Assembly (NCBI GenBank): GCA_940337035.1
Contig: OW679200.1
Coordinates: 17,131,303-17,195,302 of the forward strand
Direction: 5' to 3'
DNA length: 64,000 nucleotides
From: Agriotes lineatus
Lineage: Eukaryota > Arthropoda > Insecta > Coleoptera > Elateridae
Shown: positions 36,787-48,130 of the stretch, in pieces
Layout: every line of letters starts with the position of its first letter
Numbering within the stretch: position 1 is the stretch's first letter
Position numbers and translations under genes: made by a program
The notes under the pieces: model-generated
What the model was told of the DNA's origin: nothing
Databases searched by the model: none
The model's input: only the letters and a program-made list of their open reading frames with translations

Positions 36787-38564
36787 TTAGTCTTCAAATT
36801 GTTGACCTTCATTTGCGCAGCCATGACAAATATTTTCGGAATGTTCTAAACAAATGAATTTTCGGCACTTGAAATATTTAAACCGGGTGGGCCTATTTTT
36901 TTTCTGTCGCACTGAAAACATCTGCCTTTCTGGGCCTCGGGGTTAATTGGTTTTAAATCCTGCTGATCATTTATACCTAATATTTCCTTTAGACGAATTC
37001 TAATATTTCGTGGGATCCGTTCATTTAACGCTCATCGTCGTACGTGTTCATTTAGAAGTTCCATGCCAAGTGACTCTAAAAATATTCTTCGAGGTGTCTT
37101 ATCCTGGTACCCTGCATTACTTTTGAAAATAATAAATGAGTTGATGCCAGCTATATTCAAAATGGTATAGAATATGACCATGGGCCATCGCCGGGTAGCT
37201 CTGGCACAATTATAAGCCTCACACATGTTATCTACTGTGTCAACACCTCCTTCTGTTCTATTGTAATCTAAAATGAGTTCAGGTTTTCCAGTTTCCTCGT
37301 CAATAGAATCGTTTTCGAAGTGCATTGTAGATAACAAAAGAACAATCTTATTTTTTGTGGGAATATAAGAGCAAATCGTACCTTTTCTTGGAATCCAAAC
37401 ATGCTTGTTTTCTCCGACCGAGGAACAGGCTGAGTGAACTCCAAAGGTAATTCCTTTCTGTTTTTCCTTATGATTCCAAGAATTGTTAGTTGATGATCGG
37501 TAGAGAGTGTATTCGCCACAGCCATACTTGTAAAGAAATTGTCCATCGTCACGTTTCTTCTACTACCGGAAATTGGTTGACAAAGACGGGATAAAAGGGA
37601 GACATTATCTGTTTGCACTTTGAAGGGTCCAGGGGGTTGCTGCCCAGTATAAATTTCCAATTTCGTTGTATAATACATTTTTGCGTCTACTAAAGAGTAT
37701 ATTTTGATGCCGTATCGATTTGGCTTATTGGGCATATAAACACGAAATCCACATTTTCCACGAAAAGCTGCTAACATTTCGTCCACTGTTGTATATTCAG
37801 ACAAGCTAAAGTATTTAGGTAAGTTGGAATTAAATGCATCAAATACTTCTCGAACTGGTGCCAACTTATCATGCCTCTGACGTTCCTCACGAGTAGTTTT
37901 ATCGTCAAATCGAATATAACTTAATAGAAATTTGAACCTTTGAAGGGACATAGTGAGACAGAAAATCTCCATAGAGGTTCCATTCGTTCTAAACAAATCA
38001 GCCGCATTAACATGATTATTCTTTGACATTGCTGAAATACATAGCAACCCAAATAGTGCATTCCATTCAGTAATGTCGGTTGGCCTTGCTGTTCGACTAG
38101 ATGTATCATAATTCCCCATGCCAATTGAAATATTTGTGTTTTCTACAATAACATTTAGAATATTGTCTGGAAAAAAAAAGGCTCCAGATCTCTAGCGGAC
38201 TTTTTATTCCTTTTGCGCTTTTTTTTAAACCAGGAAGAACCTTGATTATGTTGTCTGCACGAGTTCTTACTTGTTTATTTCCAGGATGCTTACGCCAGTG
38301 TGTCTTTCCGTCTTTTCCTATATAAAATGCAGCAGACTGTTGCCCCGTGTTTTTCCCTGACAGCGGAACATCCAAATTATCGATGGGCTCAATTGTTTGT
38401 TCGTCATCGGTGTTATGATCTTGGATTTCTTCGTGGTCACTTGTCAAACTCACATCATCGTCATCAAGCTCAATATCGGTCCCCACCTCTTCGAAGAGCC
38501 TTTGAAGATATTCCTGTTCCTTTTCATAATCCATAGCTAACTCTGGAACCACATAATTATCCAT
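36787..38564 (-). pseudogene. piggyBac-family transposase, frame-broken
   Basis: Full-length piggyBac transposase (DDE_Tnp_1_7), ~590 codons. The acidic N-terminus starts at 38564. The core has TVDEMLAAFRGKCGFRVYMP, then the first catalytic Asp in YSLVDAKMYY, the second in VTMDNFFTS and the third in EGGVDTVDN. A C-terminal Cys-rich finger begins CFQC near 36920 and continues in another frame (CRKFICLEH, CHGCA) to the stop at 36787. Breaks: A9 at 38171-38179 should be A8, T4 at 37383-37386 should be T5, T8 at 36896-36903 should be T9, and an in-frame TGA lies at 37032-37034. The three shifts are single-base homopolymer changes, so assembly error is plausible. It lies inside the last intron of the SWIM-YqaJ gene, on the same strand. 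Confidence 0.92.
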
Positions 38565-38632
38565 AGTAATTAAGCAAACAAATAATAAAAAAGCAATAAC
38601 TTACCTTTAATGTTTTGCAAAAAGGATAACGT

Positions 38633-38649
38633 GAGGAGTATCGCTCCGC
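38633..38649. repeat. Subterminal palindrome, right side of piggyBac
   Basis: Reads GCGGAGCGATACTCCTC on the minus strand, matching the left copy at 16 of 17 positions and lying ~70 bp upstream of the transposase start. Confidence 0.6.
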
Positions 38650-38789
38650 AAGAGGCTAAAATACCAGAACCAAGCGCACTCTCGAACAGAATATTTAACA
38701 CTAATTTCAAGACGCCAAAAGCAACAGCTACTGAGCCGCCGAGCATTAAAGTCGGAAGAGTTCGTTAAATATCTGAAAAATTCCGAAAG

Positions 38790-39060
38790 TGCGGAGCAAG
38801 TAAGTTACTTTGCGGTATTTGTACGGCAAAGTCTCACTTCCTGATTAATCAATTTTACAGTAAATTCAGATGGAAATATGCATTTATTATTCCGTTTTGT
38901 ATGCTAGTGTACAAAAAAATATACGAAACTCGTATGAAAGTAGCTTTTCCATACTCGTCTCAAAATTCCGGACTCGGCCTAACGGCCTCTTCCCGAAACA
39001 TCTCACTTGTACTGAAAAGCTCCACTTTCTATAGTTATACCATAAATTACTATTACGTGG
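38790..39060 (-). repeat. Fragment of the 23357-23947 repeat family
   Basis: Inverted relative to 23450-23720, with shared blocks such as TTCCGTTTTGTATGCTAGTG-like, AGTAGCTTTTCCATACTCGT and AAGCTCCACTTT. No complete ends. Confidence 0.75.
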
Positions 39061-39123
39061 ACGTTACCTAAGAGAAATAGTAAGCAATAATGTTTTTTTA
39101 AATTACTGTAATGGTTTATAATA

Positions 39124-39414
39124 ATAATAATGGTGAGGCACTAACACCACATGAAGGAGCTTGGCCTGCAAGGCGGAAGGTCAGAGCTTCCGTCTCCTCG
39201 CTCTCACACCCGGCTGTCGCGTGTCAAATTCATGACACGTGGTGATGTGGTGAGCATCACGCATTAGACAACCGCATTATTACCCATTATTCTTTCGGTA
39301 CCCAATTATTTAAAGCGACTGGATAGGCCGCCCGCCAGGCATCGATCTGGGATTTGAACTCCAGACTTCCGCGCCGCAGTCCAATGCTCTAACCACCGAG
39401 CCACGCTGGCGCTC
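39124..39414 (-). mobile_element. tRNA-derived SINE with 14-bp target duplication
   Basis: On the minus strand the 5' head (39414 to about 39320) carries an A box (TGGCTCGGTGG) and a B box (GTTCAAATC), as in a tRNA-derived RNA polymerase III promoter. The body runs to a short TAA-type tail at 39134-39124. The 14-bp direct repeat AATGGTTTATAATA occurs at 39110-39123 and 39415-39428. It inserted in the SWIM-YqaJ intron, 30 bp from the exon 3 donor. It is not a functional tRNA, since the head does not fold as a complete cloverleaf and has a long tail. Confidence 0.9.
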
Positions 39415-39458
39415 AATGGTTTATAATATGAAAATATAAAAAGTGTAGTAATCCTTAC

Positions 39459-39699
39459 CATTTTTTACTGTTGTAGTTGTAGTAAATGGTTTCAGAATTT
39501 TATGTAGCGCAGATTTGCAACCAGCTTCTTTATAATCTTCCAAAAATGTTACCACTTCCTTTCTTGATAAAATTTCCTTGGAAGATATGTTATGCACATG
39601 GGAAATTTTTTTATCCTGTGATTTAGAAGCTTTCTGCCATAGAGATGTTGGCGGGGTGAAGTCAATTTCACCGATAGACAGACGTATAGTCGACCGCAC
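39459..39699 (-). CDS. SWIM-YqaJ gene, exon 3 (linker)
   Basis: Encodes IDFTPPTSLWQKASKSQD and a lysine-rich linker, ending with a strong donor G|GTAAGG at 39458. The acceptor side is not certain; the open frame with Met starts at 39699. Confidence 0.55.
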
Positions 39700-40128
39700 G
39701 GCTAGTTGGCTCGCCTCGGGCTCGCCAGTAGCTGCAAAGTACTAATACCTTAAATCTTTTAGGATTAACTACAACTTAACAGGTGAAGTATGCAGGGGAT
39801 CGCAGTTCCAGGGCCGGCCGGGCGTTCGATGGTAGGCAATAAATGTGATATTTCTAATTCAATTTGATTATTTTAGAAATTGATTTATAAACAAACTTGG
39901 TGCGTCTGTATGTAGTACATATTTTTTATTGTTTAAATATAAATGTATAAGTTTAGTCAGTGTTTTATTTAAAAGTTTGGGTTTTAAATTTTTCGTAAAA
40001 TATTCTTAAATACTGCCCATTACTGGCTCACCCGAGTTGGCACTGAACAAGAGGATTAACGCGTTCGACAAGTGCTTAGTATTATATTTGCAGCCTGAGG
40101 CGCTGCCAATTGGTCGTGCTGTCCACTA

Positions 40129-40347
40129 TACATCTATTGGTGCTGGAGTTATCCAGTAAGCAAGTCTATCTGTGACCGACCCTTCTGGTTTTCTTTGGAG
40201 TAAAGCATATAACATAGCAGCAACATGGGTGCAAACCTCCCCAAGACCAGCTTTACAGTCACAATGTGCCACTAGAATTTTACCTTTTGCATTTAAAATA
40301 AACCATGGTTTCAATGAAACTTCGTTTAAACGTTCAGAATGAAGAAC
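40129..40347 (-). CDS. SWIM-YqaJ gene, exon 2 (SWIM finger)
   Basis: Begins after an acceptor TTCATAG. It encodes HCDCKAGLGEVCTHVAAML, a SWIM-type CxC...CxH zinc finger near 40215-40270. The downstream donor is weak (GTATAG at about 40128); without it the frame stops at 40126. Confidence 0.75.
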
Positions 40348-40451
40348 CTATGAATAAATAATACATGGATTAAACAATGAGATTTACATCTTTCATATAA
40401 TTTACTCATTTTAACATTCAGAGTAATTTTAACTTCGCTTATAAAACTTAC

Positions 40452-40760
40452 CTTTCCTACAAATAAGTAGTTTTGCAGAATCGTAGTTGTTAGATCTTTA
40501 ACCCAACTGCACACTACTTGGGCAAAAGCAGCAACACTTTTATGGGCTTTCAGTTGATTGTGAGTAATAGGGCTAGCTATAAGAAGTAGGTATTCCATTA
40601 TGACATATTTCTTAATGCAAAGAATATTGTCAAAGTCGTTTGAGAACGCATGTACTCGTAGTGCGTATGGATCAACATTTTGAATCAAGCTGAATTTTTG
40701 TAAATACCGTTTTTGATTTTCACTACTCAGCTTGTGGAAATACGTGCTTAAGCCTTCCAT
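40452..40760 (-). CDS. SWIM-YqaJ gene, exon 1
   Basis: Open from ATG at 40760 to the donor ACAAGGTAAG-like site at 40451 (GGAAAG|GTAAGT). The box AHKSVAAFAQVVCSWVKDL (about residues 69-87) is the region that precedes the SWIM finger in this family. Further 5' exons may be missing, because family members usually have a longer N-terminus. Confidence 0.65.
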
Positions 40761-41035
40761 ATCAGTATTTACTTAAACTCGCTATCTAAAAATACAATTA
40801 AAAGTGCTCATAAAAAAATATTTTGTACAACTAGTTATGGGTAATATTCACTGCTGTACACTTATAATCTTTGTCTATATTATACCACGGTTGTATTAAC
40901 AACGCTCCACCACTATCACAAAATTATTATATTGAATAACTTAATGTTATTTTTAATAATTTTTATAAAATCCGCCATCTTGATGACGTCAATGGAAGTG
41001 AGCAATTTGGATTTACAGTATTAACGAAGTAAACG

Positions 41036-41801
41036 TATTTCTTAAATATGTTAACAGTAAGGAAACCTCCAACAAATTCACATTAGAAATCGAACAATAT
41101 AAACAGAGCAACACAGTAAGTTATCTTTTCTTGATATACTAATCACAGCAACAACAAATACTTTTGACACATCATCAGTATACCACAAGAAAACCAACGC
41201 TAATAGGTACTTACGGCAGAGCCAAATTTGTTTGCTGCAATAATGAAATCTTAAAAAGAGATAATAAATTTATTATAAGTGTTTTAAAAGATGCTTACCC
41301 CGAGACACTAGGAACATTTTCGATACATGAATCAATAACACGCATGTACAGAAAAAAATTAAACAAATTTAAAATAGGTTTAATGTTAGGACAGTACTGA
41401 AAACTATAAACACTTTGCGGTGGATTCTTACAAAAACTAATCCGTTCAACGAAAATTCCAGGTTTTGACACAAACTGACGCAAAACCTAACCTGATAACC
41501 TCGAATTTGACATAGACTTACAGAGCAACCAACACAAACAAATATTTCAAAGCCAAGCTTGATTTCATTTTCGTTTGCTCACATGTTAGTATTCCTTGTG
41601 AATGCTGGAAATACTACATCTGGGAAATATCAATTGCTTTATAAGTTAGGGTCACAGAACACAAACATTTTATAAAAAAAAATCCAGATTGATAAGTCTA
41701 AAATTGCAGAACATGCTTGGAATAACAACCGCAAAATACACAAGATAACACAAAAATATTTTCTAAAGAATCGATATTATCTAGACGTAAAATTAAAGTA
41801 A
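41036..41801 (+). pseudogene. Penelope-like element remnant with GIY-YIG domain
   Basis: The C-terminal part of a Penelope-type reverse transcriptase ORF. The thumb-region box LSFLDILITATTNTFDTSSV lies near 41123-41183, followed by HKKTNANRYL. Further on, the GIY-YIG endonuclease is readable as IPCECWKYYIW (41595-41630, with the second Gly lost), VRVTEHKHF and DKSKIAEHAWNNN (near 41690). It ends at a stop near 41801. Several frame changes, one at an A9 run near 41676-41684, and the insert-like segment 41463-41525 break it. It lies upstream of the SWIM-YqaJ gene on the opposite strand. Confidence 0.75.
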
Positions 41802-42256
41802 CTGGTAATATTTTACTTAGCAAAGACTAGGGTGATTTGATGTCAATTTGACGTAGTTGTCCGTATCCTGGAAAAGGTCAAATTGACATCAAGGCACCCT
41901 ATCAAGGACAAATGCGTGCCCACATATTCTGTGGATTTAAATAATAGTTGGCTATTAATTCTTAAAGATATAATCAAGTAGTCGGCTGTCAGTGTCGAGC
42001 TGTTTATAGGGGAGGTTATTTGCACCCTGCTACATTTTCAGTAACATAAGCTAAGTTCTCCTAGTTAATTTTTAATGTAATTAGTTGATTGTTAAAGAAA
42101 GAAGCAGATTTGTCTTCCGAAATGTCGAAGCTCTAATATTTGTCACTTTGTTGTGGGGCGAAATGCCAAAACAAATGAACACGTGAACATGACCACATGT
42201 TAGTGTGAAATACGAAATTATTTATCACAGCGTTCCCCAAAACTTTTGCTAGGCTT

Positions 42257-42487
42257 CTTTCTTCACCACGTCGAAATCCATATGACTTCTACTTGTGGGG
42301 TCACTTCAAAAATGTATGGCATGCTCTTCCAGTAGAAAATATGCAAACTTTGAGGCAAAGAGTAACTCCACTGCTGGAAAACTATCAGACAAATATTAAG
42401 TCTATTTAACAGAATTGGCAATGTATGAGAATATATGCTAAAACGTGCGTTGAAACAAATGGCAGCCATTTTGAACATTTGCTATAA
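42257..42487 (+). pseudogene. Tc1/mariner-like transposase C-terminal fragment
   Basis: SPRRNPYDFYLWGHFKNV with PVENMQTLRQRV and, after one stop, CVETNGSHFEHLL reproduces the C-terminal end of the mariner/Tc-like transposases whose third catalytic residue lies in the DFYLWG region. It is only ~75 codons long, with no upstream part found. Confidence 0.8.
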
Positions 42488-42674
42488 CTTTGGCTAGGAT
42501 AATCTCATTTTTATTCACCCATGGATATAACTTATGTTAGTATTGTAGTAGCTTTTATGTTTGTTTTTTCGGAGATAAGATGGATGTAAACTACTGGAAA
42601 GTTTGATATTCCTTCCGCGTACGTAGAGTACATCTGTAGCGATGACTTCGGAGGCTTTCACGGCTATTGTCATT

Positions 42675-42832
42675 AAGTAACAAACGATTTCCGGGATAGG
42701 ACCGTGTCATTCTTGAAGTCAAAAAACCGTGTTCCTTTGATTTTACCTCCTTATGAAAGCGGGGGGGGGGGAATTTGAGGTCTTAGACCTCAATAATGAC
42801 ACAGTCCAATCCCGGAAGTCGTGTGTTACTAA
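42675..42832. mobile_element. Palindromic MITE, ~158 bp
   Basis: The arms TAAGTAACAAACGATTTCCG and (inverted) TTAGTAACACACGACTTCCG extend over ~45 bp (GGGATAGGACCGTGTCATT against GGGATTGGACTGTGTCATT). A run of 11 G lies in the loop at about 42761-42771. Confidence 0.75.
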
Positions 42833-44019
42833 CATGTGTAGAGTGTGAAACAAATTTGAAATTTCACAGGAGCTATCAACACTCTACGGTTAATTTGTTA
42901 ATTTGATGGCGATGGATGGCACTACTTAACCTCTTGCTAATTCACTTTCTCGTCTCTTGCTTCAAACATTAAATGTAGTAAGTTGTAAACGAAAACTTTG
43001 TATGAAAGCTGTCTTTCGATATTCGCTATTTATTGACAGAAGCTTCGTGACTTTACAATTCCTCGCCGGCTAGATATATTAGCTGGGCCAAATACTCAGT
43101 TATTTCTTTAGTAGAAGCCTATACTTGGATAAATTGTATCTTTACACACAAGCAAATCGATTTCACATAATCCTTAAAAAATTATATGGAATAATATCTC
43201 ATCAGTTTAGTGGAGCCCACCTTTGGTGCTATATGCATTTATGCAACCTTTTGGATAATTATTATGTGATTGTTGGGGTGCTGTTTATATTATAGTGAGC
43301 GCCGTGTATTGTCTGAAACTCGCTCGGTTGTAATTGTGTATACATCGTCATTAACTACTACCTTTACGACAATCCATCACATCAGTAGTTTTATATTTAC
43401 AAAGCAAGATTATAGGATTTTGTCTTAAATAAAATAGTTTCGTGGCCGTGTAGACTAGTTATTTTTTCAAAATGGCTAAATAACCATTCTCTCAGTGGGA
43501 AGTGGAAGATATTCGAAATAAAATTATATAGGGCGCAAACATGAAGAAACATTGAAGAAGAGACTAGTAAGACCGAAGATGATTTTGAGGTTATAAATCA
43601 GGACTGTGGTAATGCAGATGGAGATGGAAACGAATATCGAAGAGCGCTACATAATACACTCCTAAATCTTCAAGCATTACTCGTAGAAGTTGACAGAATA
43701 TTATACCAGAACGTCTTGGATTACGTTCTGAGGGAAAAGCTATAACTAAGCGTTGCAACCTTTTTGAAAGAAGATATAATTTAAATTATTTTGACACATT
43801 CGAATCATGAGATCTCTGGTTACATCTAACACGTTTTTTTAAGTAACAGTCATAGTCAGTTTTGAATAATAATATTTATTATTATTAAACGGATTATACT
43901 ATTTACAAATATGTACCCAAAAAGGGAAATCCAACAATAGTTAATGCCTAGTATATAAAATAATATAATATATCATTATAAATAGCAAATTTATGTATGC
44001 TAGGATGCTGAAGTGACAT
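42833..44019. other. Intergenic, no recognised gene
   Basis: A coding-like patch near 43480-43740 (with LGLRSEGKAITKR) shows no family I can name. Confidence 0.3.
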
Positions 44020-44945
44020 ATCAAGTGAATATTTTATTTTCATAATATAAATGCAAAGTGGAATTCTAATAATATCTGTCTTCTTAATAGTTCTTACAAT
44101 TCGTTGTCGCGGAATATTATTACATTAATTGGTACGGCGATGCTTTTGTGGGTGCTGTAACCTGACATTGAATGCAGGAACATGTAAATTAAAAGCAGAT
44201 AGTAGGTATCTCTGGGCAGGATATAAATGGATATAATACTTTAAAAGCAAACCATAATCCAAAATACTGTCTCCGTACATGCATAGGATGAAATCTAAAA
44301 TATTGTAATAACTGTTTATAGTTCAAATCGTCGTGTCTGATGTAAACCTTACAACAAAGAGTTTATTTTTTCTTTTCTGTCGAATACTTTCAATTCTGCC
44401 AATATGTATATAATAAACAGGTGACTAAATGATACAATTTGAACCCAACATGGACCGTACAAGTGATACATACCACATAACCGGACATCTTATATCTGTA
44501 AAATTTATTGTCACTCTCCTATTACATCCAGACATTTGCATAGCATACGTTAACAATGCACACAATTTTTTGCAAACCAACGTACTAGATTAGTCAAAGC
44601 ATTTTGCAGAATAATATTGCGTTTGAATTTGTTCAAAAATTTTGAACTTATCCGCAAAAGGGAGACATTTTAAATTAATACATAAACTAACATTGTTAAT
44701 ATAAGTGCAAAATTAGATTGGCCCTACATGGGATCCTTGAGAAACCCCAGAACGGGCAATACATTTTTTCAGATTTAATACTATTAACATTTATCTGATG
44801 AGGATTAGTGAGCCACTCCAATAAAGTTCCTCCAACACCGTATGCATTTAGTTTGGTAATTAGTAAATTGTGATTGAACCTGTCAAACGCTATAGTAAAA
44901 TCGGTGTAAACAGAGTAAACCAGAAACCCCTCCCCATAGAATCAT
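44020..44945 (-). pseudogene. Decayed LINE reverse transcriptase, Jockey-like
   Basis: Read from 44945 downward: VYTDFTIAFDRFNHNLLITK (motif A), NAYGVGGTLLEWL, SRIPCRANLIL/GSHVGPI (motif B in alternate frames) and LPFADKFKIF, where the FADD box has lost its second Asp. The tail follows to about 44020. There are many frame changes and no endonuclease part. The spacing fits Jockey/CR1-type LINEs. It is distinct from the LINE at 10255-12155. Confidence 0.7.
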
Positions 44946-45660
44946 AACTGAAATTTACATAGGGAGATATATTAGTTGCACTTCCGCTGTAATAAAACCC
45001 ATGCTGGTGACTAACAATTATATTCTTTGATATCTGTTGGAAGGTAATACTAATTTATCTAATATTTAGGTATGACAGATTGAACACATATTGGCCTATA
45101 GTGGCAGACATCATAACTGTTGTCACTCTTAACAACCCGTACAATAAAAGTGTGCTTCCAAACACACACATTTGTAAAGCTAGACGCACCAAGCAATTAA
45201 AGCATATCGTCTCAGGTGGAAACACTCTACAAAGAAAATGCAATCAATGGCTTTATTAATTATCATATTTAATGAAACTAGGCAGCCCTCTTATTAATAG
45301 CCAAACATTTATTGATTTCATAAAATATTATATACATTGAGAGCCGTAATATGTAGTAACGAGTCAAAATGTTCAAAAGATACAACATCATTGTTACTAT
45401 TTATATACATTGGTTTGAAGTAATCACAAAAGACATGTCCAACAGCAACAACTACATTATTATTGTAGCACAATCAAGTAGGTACTGTTTTCCTGCCGTT
45501 GCTTTTGCTTTTAACGTCATAACTCCAAATCATTTAATATCATTCGCGATTGCATTTTCTGTTGCTCTTACATAGTTTCTATGTGCTACAGATGTAAAAT
45601 TATTTACCAGTTTCAAGACATTAAGCCTTTGTTTATATAAACAAAAGTAGGCTGGTAACT

Positions 45661-45786
45661 AAGTCATAACTGTATCTGGAAGGTAATAGTCCATTACCGT
45701 ACATGACCACCATTACCATACTAAAACAGCTGTATTTGTACGGTAATATTCCTTTACCGTGCAAAGCAACCTTTACCATACTGCAA
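45661..45786. repeat. Two tandem ~60-bp units with GGTAAT/ATTACC pairs
   Basis: The units 'ctgtatctggaaggtaatag...' and 'ctgtatttgtacggtaatat...' each contain inverted GGTAAT and ATTACC/TTTACC pairs. Confidence 0.65.
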
Positions 45787-46115
45787 CTAATAAACTATCG
45801 AAAAAACCACGGATGTTATGAATCATAACAGCTTAGATGTCTTAAAATCGGGCGGGGGTGAACTCCTAACAAAATTTAAGCCTTAGGCTTATCAACCGGC
45901 CAACTGGTAACCGAAATAAGTCTGGCAATTTTGAATGTACCTTTACGACACCGGTGAAGTCGTAACTCGACTACCTGCTGCCTAATTACATGCCATTTGC
46001 GATTATCGGCAGAAATCCCTGTGCTCTTTGCTTTCACAGGGATTTTCACTCAAATTCATTATAAAATTCAATATCTGCAGAAGCAACATCAAAGTAAGTT
46101 TCATCGAAAATGTTA

Positions 46116-46206
46116 AGTTAATGTTAATGCCCGTTAATGTTAATGCCCGTTAATGATATTTCCCGTTAATGATAATTCCCGTTAATGATAATTCCCGTTA
46201 ATGATA
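46116..46206 (+). repeat. Short minisatellite of ~17-bp CCCGTTAATG units
   Basis: Five copies of CCCGTTAATG at 14-18-bp spacing lie ~110 bp upstream of the MULE start codon. Confidence 0.85.
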
Positions 46207-46250
46207 TGCATTCTTCAAAGACAAAACGTATTTAGTGACAAACCCCAAAG

Positions 46251-46290
46251 TATAAATTGACTCGTTTACCCTTCGATTTCATCAGTTTGT
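46251..46290 (+). promoter_or_regulatory. Candidate core promoter of the MULE gene
   Basis: TATAAATT at 46251-46258 lies 33 bp upstream of the A of TCAGTT (46282-46287), an arthropod-type initiator. The start codon follows at 46322 in a good context (CAAAATGG). The spacing fits, but motif-only evidence. Confidence 0.45.
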
Positions 46291-46321
46291 CACAATTCGT
46301 TAGTTCAGCAAGTTGTGCAAA

Positions 46322-46478
46322 ATGGAAACCTTAGTTATCGACTTCATCTACAGCCAACGGGATCAAAAAATGGTGGTGGTAAATGACTTCAAATTTAAGA
46401 AGCAAAAAGTTTTAAAAAACGGGAGGATCTTGTGGTACTGTGCGGATTCCGGTTGTGCTGCGAAATGTCACAGCGACG
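46322..46478 (+). CDS. MULE transposase gene, exon 1 (FLYWCH finger)
   Basis: The exon starts at ATG 46322 and ends at the donor GACG|GTAAGT (phase 1). It encodes the first part of a FLYWCH zinc finger: VVNDFKFKKQKVLKNGRILW, YC, then CAAKCHSD. The His pair that completes the finger is supplied by exon 2 (LNHRSD). FLYWCH fingers bind DNA, and in animal MULE transposases they precede the DDE domain. The join to 48594 keeps frame and family sense. Confidence 0.85.
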
Positions 46479-47592
46479 GTAAGTTTGTTTTTCGTATTAT
46501 TACTTAAACTAATTTTTTATTGACTATCAATTACCATTTGGAATTATTGTGAAAAGATGAAAATACAAATTAGAGTACTTTTTTTCACGACCGGGAGGAT
46601 TTATCAATTTCTATGGAACAAAAATCGTAACAGAAATAACAAATTATTCCCTATATTATTCATTATAATTCAAAATTCTCCCTAGGGAGTTTAATTATGA
46701 GCCAAAGATTTAAACAACAACCGTTGTCATGATTTTTTAAAATTTATTAGTTACCATTGATAAAATTAGTATATGCATGTAATTGGAATGCGGTTTCAAT
46801 GTACATGAAGGCAGCTAAATAACTTTTCTTTAAAGCAATCAATATAAATTTTTTACCCACTATGCAGGCCGTTAAGATGTATCTTTTTGTAGCAATATAA
46901 TTTTGTAAGTCAAAATGTAGTCAATTATGATTAAATAAAAAGCAGCGTTTCAAGTAGTCACAGTAGCGATTAAGATACAAGAGCAAAATTGCAAATACAA
47001 AAAAATCTTATTTTTTTTTAACCGCGTTTATGCAAAGCCGTAAGAATTTGTTATTTGAAGACAGGAATCAGGAATTTGTTATTGAAGTCAGCTCACAAAA
47101 ATGCACAAATTTTATTCAACCATAAGTAAAGCAGATTTAACAAATTACCGAACTATGTAATTCAAACGAGCTTTGCATAAAACATTTTGAAAAAGAAATT
47201 TGGAGCGAAATTCGTATTTTAAGGTTTTTTGTGAAATCCAACAACTTCTTTTAATGCGTTTTTGTTCTATCTTAATCCCTACTATGACATTACTTGAAAC
47301 GCTACTTTTTATTTCAATTATAGTTGGCTACATTTTATATTGATTGCTTTTCAAATAACATATTTATTTATGCATCAAGGGAGTAAACTAAGGTTTTATT
47401 CCAGAGACTGTAACTAATTTTCAGTCGTGGGAATAACGAAGTTTACTGCAGAGGCATCCAAAATTTTTCTCTCGACAGTAAATCTAAATTTTTGATGTTT
47501 TATTCAAAATAAAATAATAATTACCTACCTACTATGTTATACAGCAACTGTAATGTTGTCAAGGTAACAATTTCGTTTATCTTGTGATTTTT

Positions 47593-47800
47593 GACACTTA
47601 CTGCCGGTCTTATAAAGACCACTAATCTGACGTTAACTTTAATTCGCTGTTAAAATAAACAAAAGCGCATCAAAACGCCAGTGCTTATGACATTTTATTC
47701 ATTAGTAAACAAATTTTGATGCGCTTTTGTTTATTTTAACAGATAATTTAAGTTAACGTCAGATTAGTGGCCTTTATAAGACTGGCTGTTAATGTATGTC
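47593..47800. mobile_element. Palindromic MITE in the MULE intron
   Basis: The arms share GTCTTATAAAG, CCACTAATCTGACGTTAACT and TGTTAAAATAAACAAAAGCG in inverse order, with a ~30-bp loop. The same family supplies bases 1-63 of the window. Confidence 0.85.
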
Positions 47801-48031
47801 ATTATTCCCGAGGGAATAAAGTATCGAAAATCAGGTTAGTAAAATTGATTTTATACCCGGTCGGGAGAAAAAGTTATTTAGCTGTCTTCATGTAAAGTGA
47901 AATACACTGTATCTGTCAAAATTAAAATGTCAAAAAATTAGATTTAAAAAAACAACATTTTTCCAGTTTAACCTTACTTGGACCGTGAATAATTACCACA
48001 ACCTGTAAAGAATAGCTATTTATTTAGCAAG

Positions 48032-48130
48032 TACTAAAAGTCGACGTTTATGCACGAGACATGAAAGTTATGAAACGAAGCCGAAGGCTGAGTTTCATAA
48101 CATGTCTCGTGCATAAACGACTTTTAGCAC
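48032..48130. repeat. Palindrome with GAAGCCGAAGGCTGAG tip
   Basis: The arms CTAAAAGTCG, TTTATGCACGAGACATG and GTTATGAAAC pair almost perfectly around the tip. One of the strongest hairpins in the window. Confidence 0.75.

Larger units (their letters stand above)
35776..40760 (-). pseudogene. SWIM zinc-finger / YqaJ nuclease gene, four exons, interrupted
   Basis: This is a member of the multicopy animal family that joins a SWIM zinc finger to a YqaJ (lambda-exonuclease-like) nuclease. Four exons read on the minus strand: 40760-40452, 40347-40129, 39699-39459 and 36372-35776. The join of exons 1 and 2 gives VLHSERLNEVSLKPWF, as expected for the family. Exon 3 ends in phase 1 (AATG|GTAAGG) and exon 4 begins in phase 1 (CCAG|GTGGTGC), giving NG|GAQSS. 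The last intron (39458-36373) carries a piggyBac, a repeat fragment and a SINE. The C-terminal third of the nuclease domain is missing after EFKCPVLGAKQ. Exon 4 has one single-base shift near 36196 and an in-frame TAG near 36111. The family probably comes from mobile or viral-type DNA; function here is doubtful. Confidence 0.75.

Noticed and set aside
39320..39414. A functional tRNA gene
   Set aside because: A and B boxes are present, but the sequence continues into a SINE body with target duplications, and no complete cloverleaf is visible.
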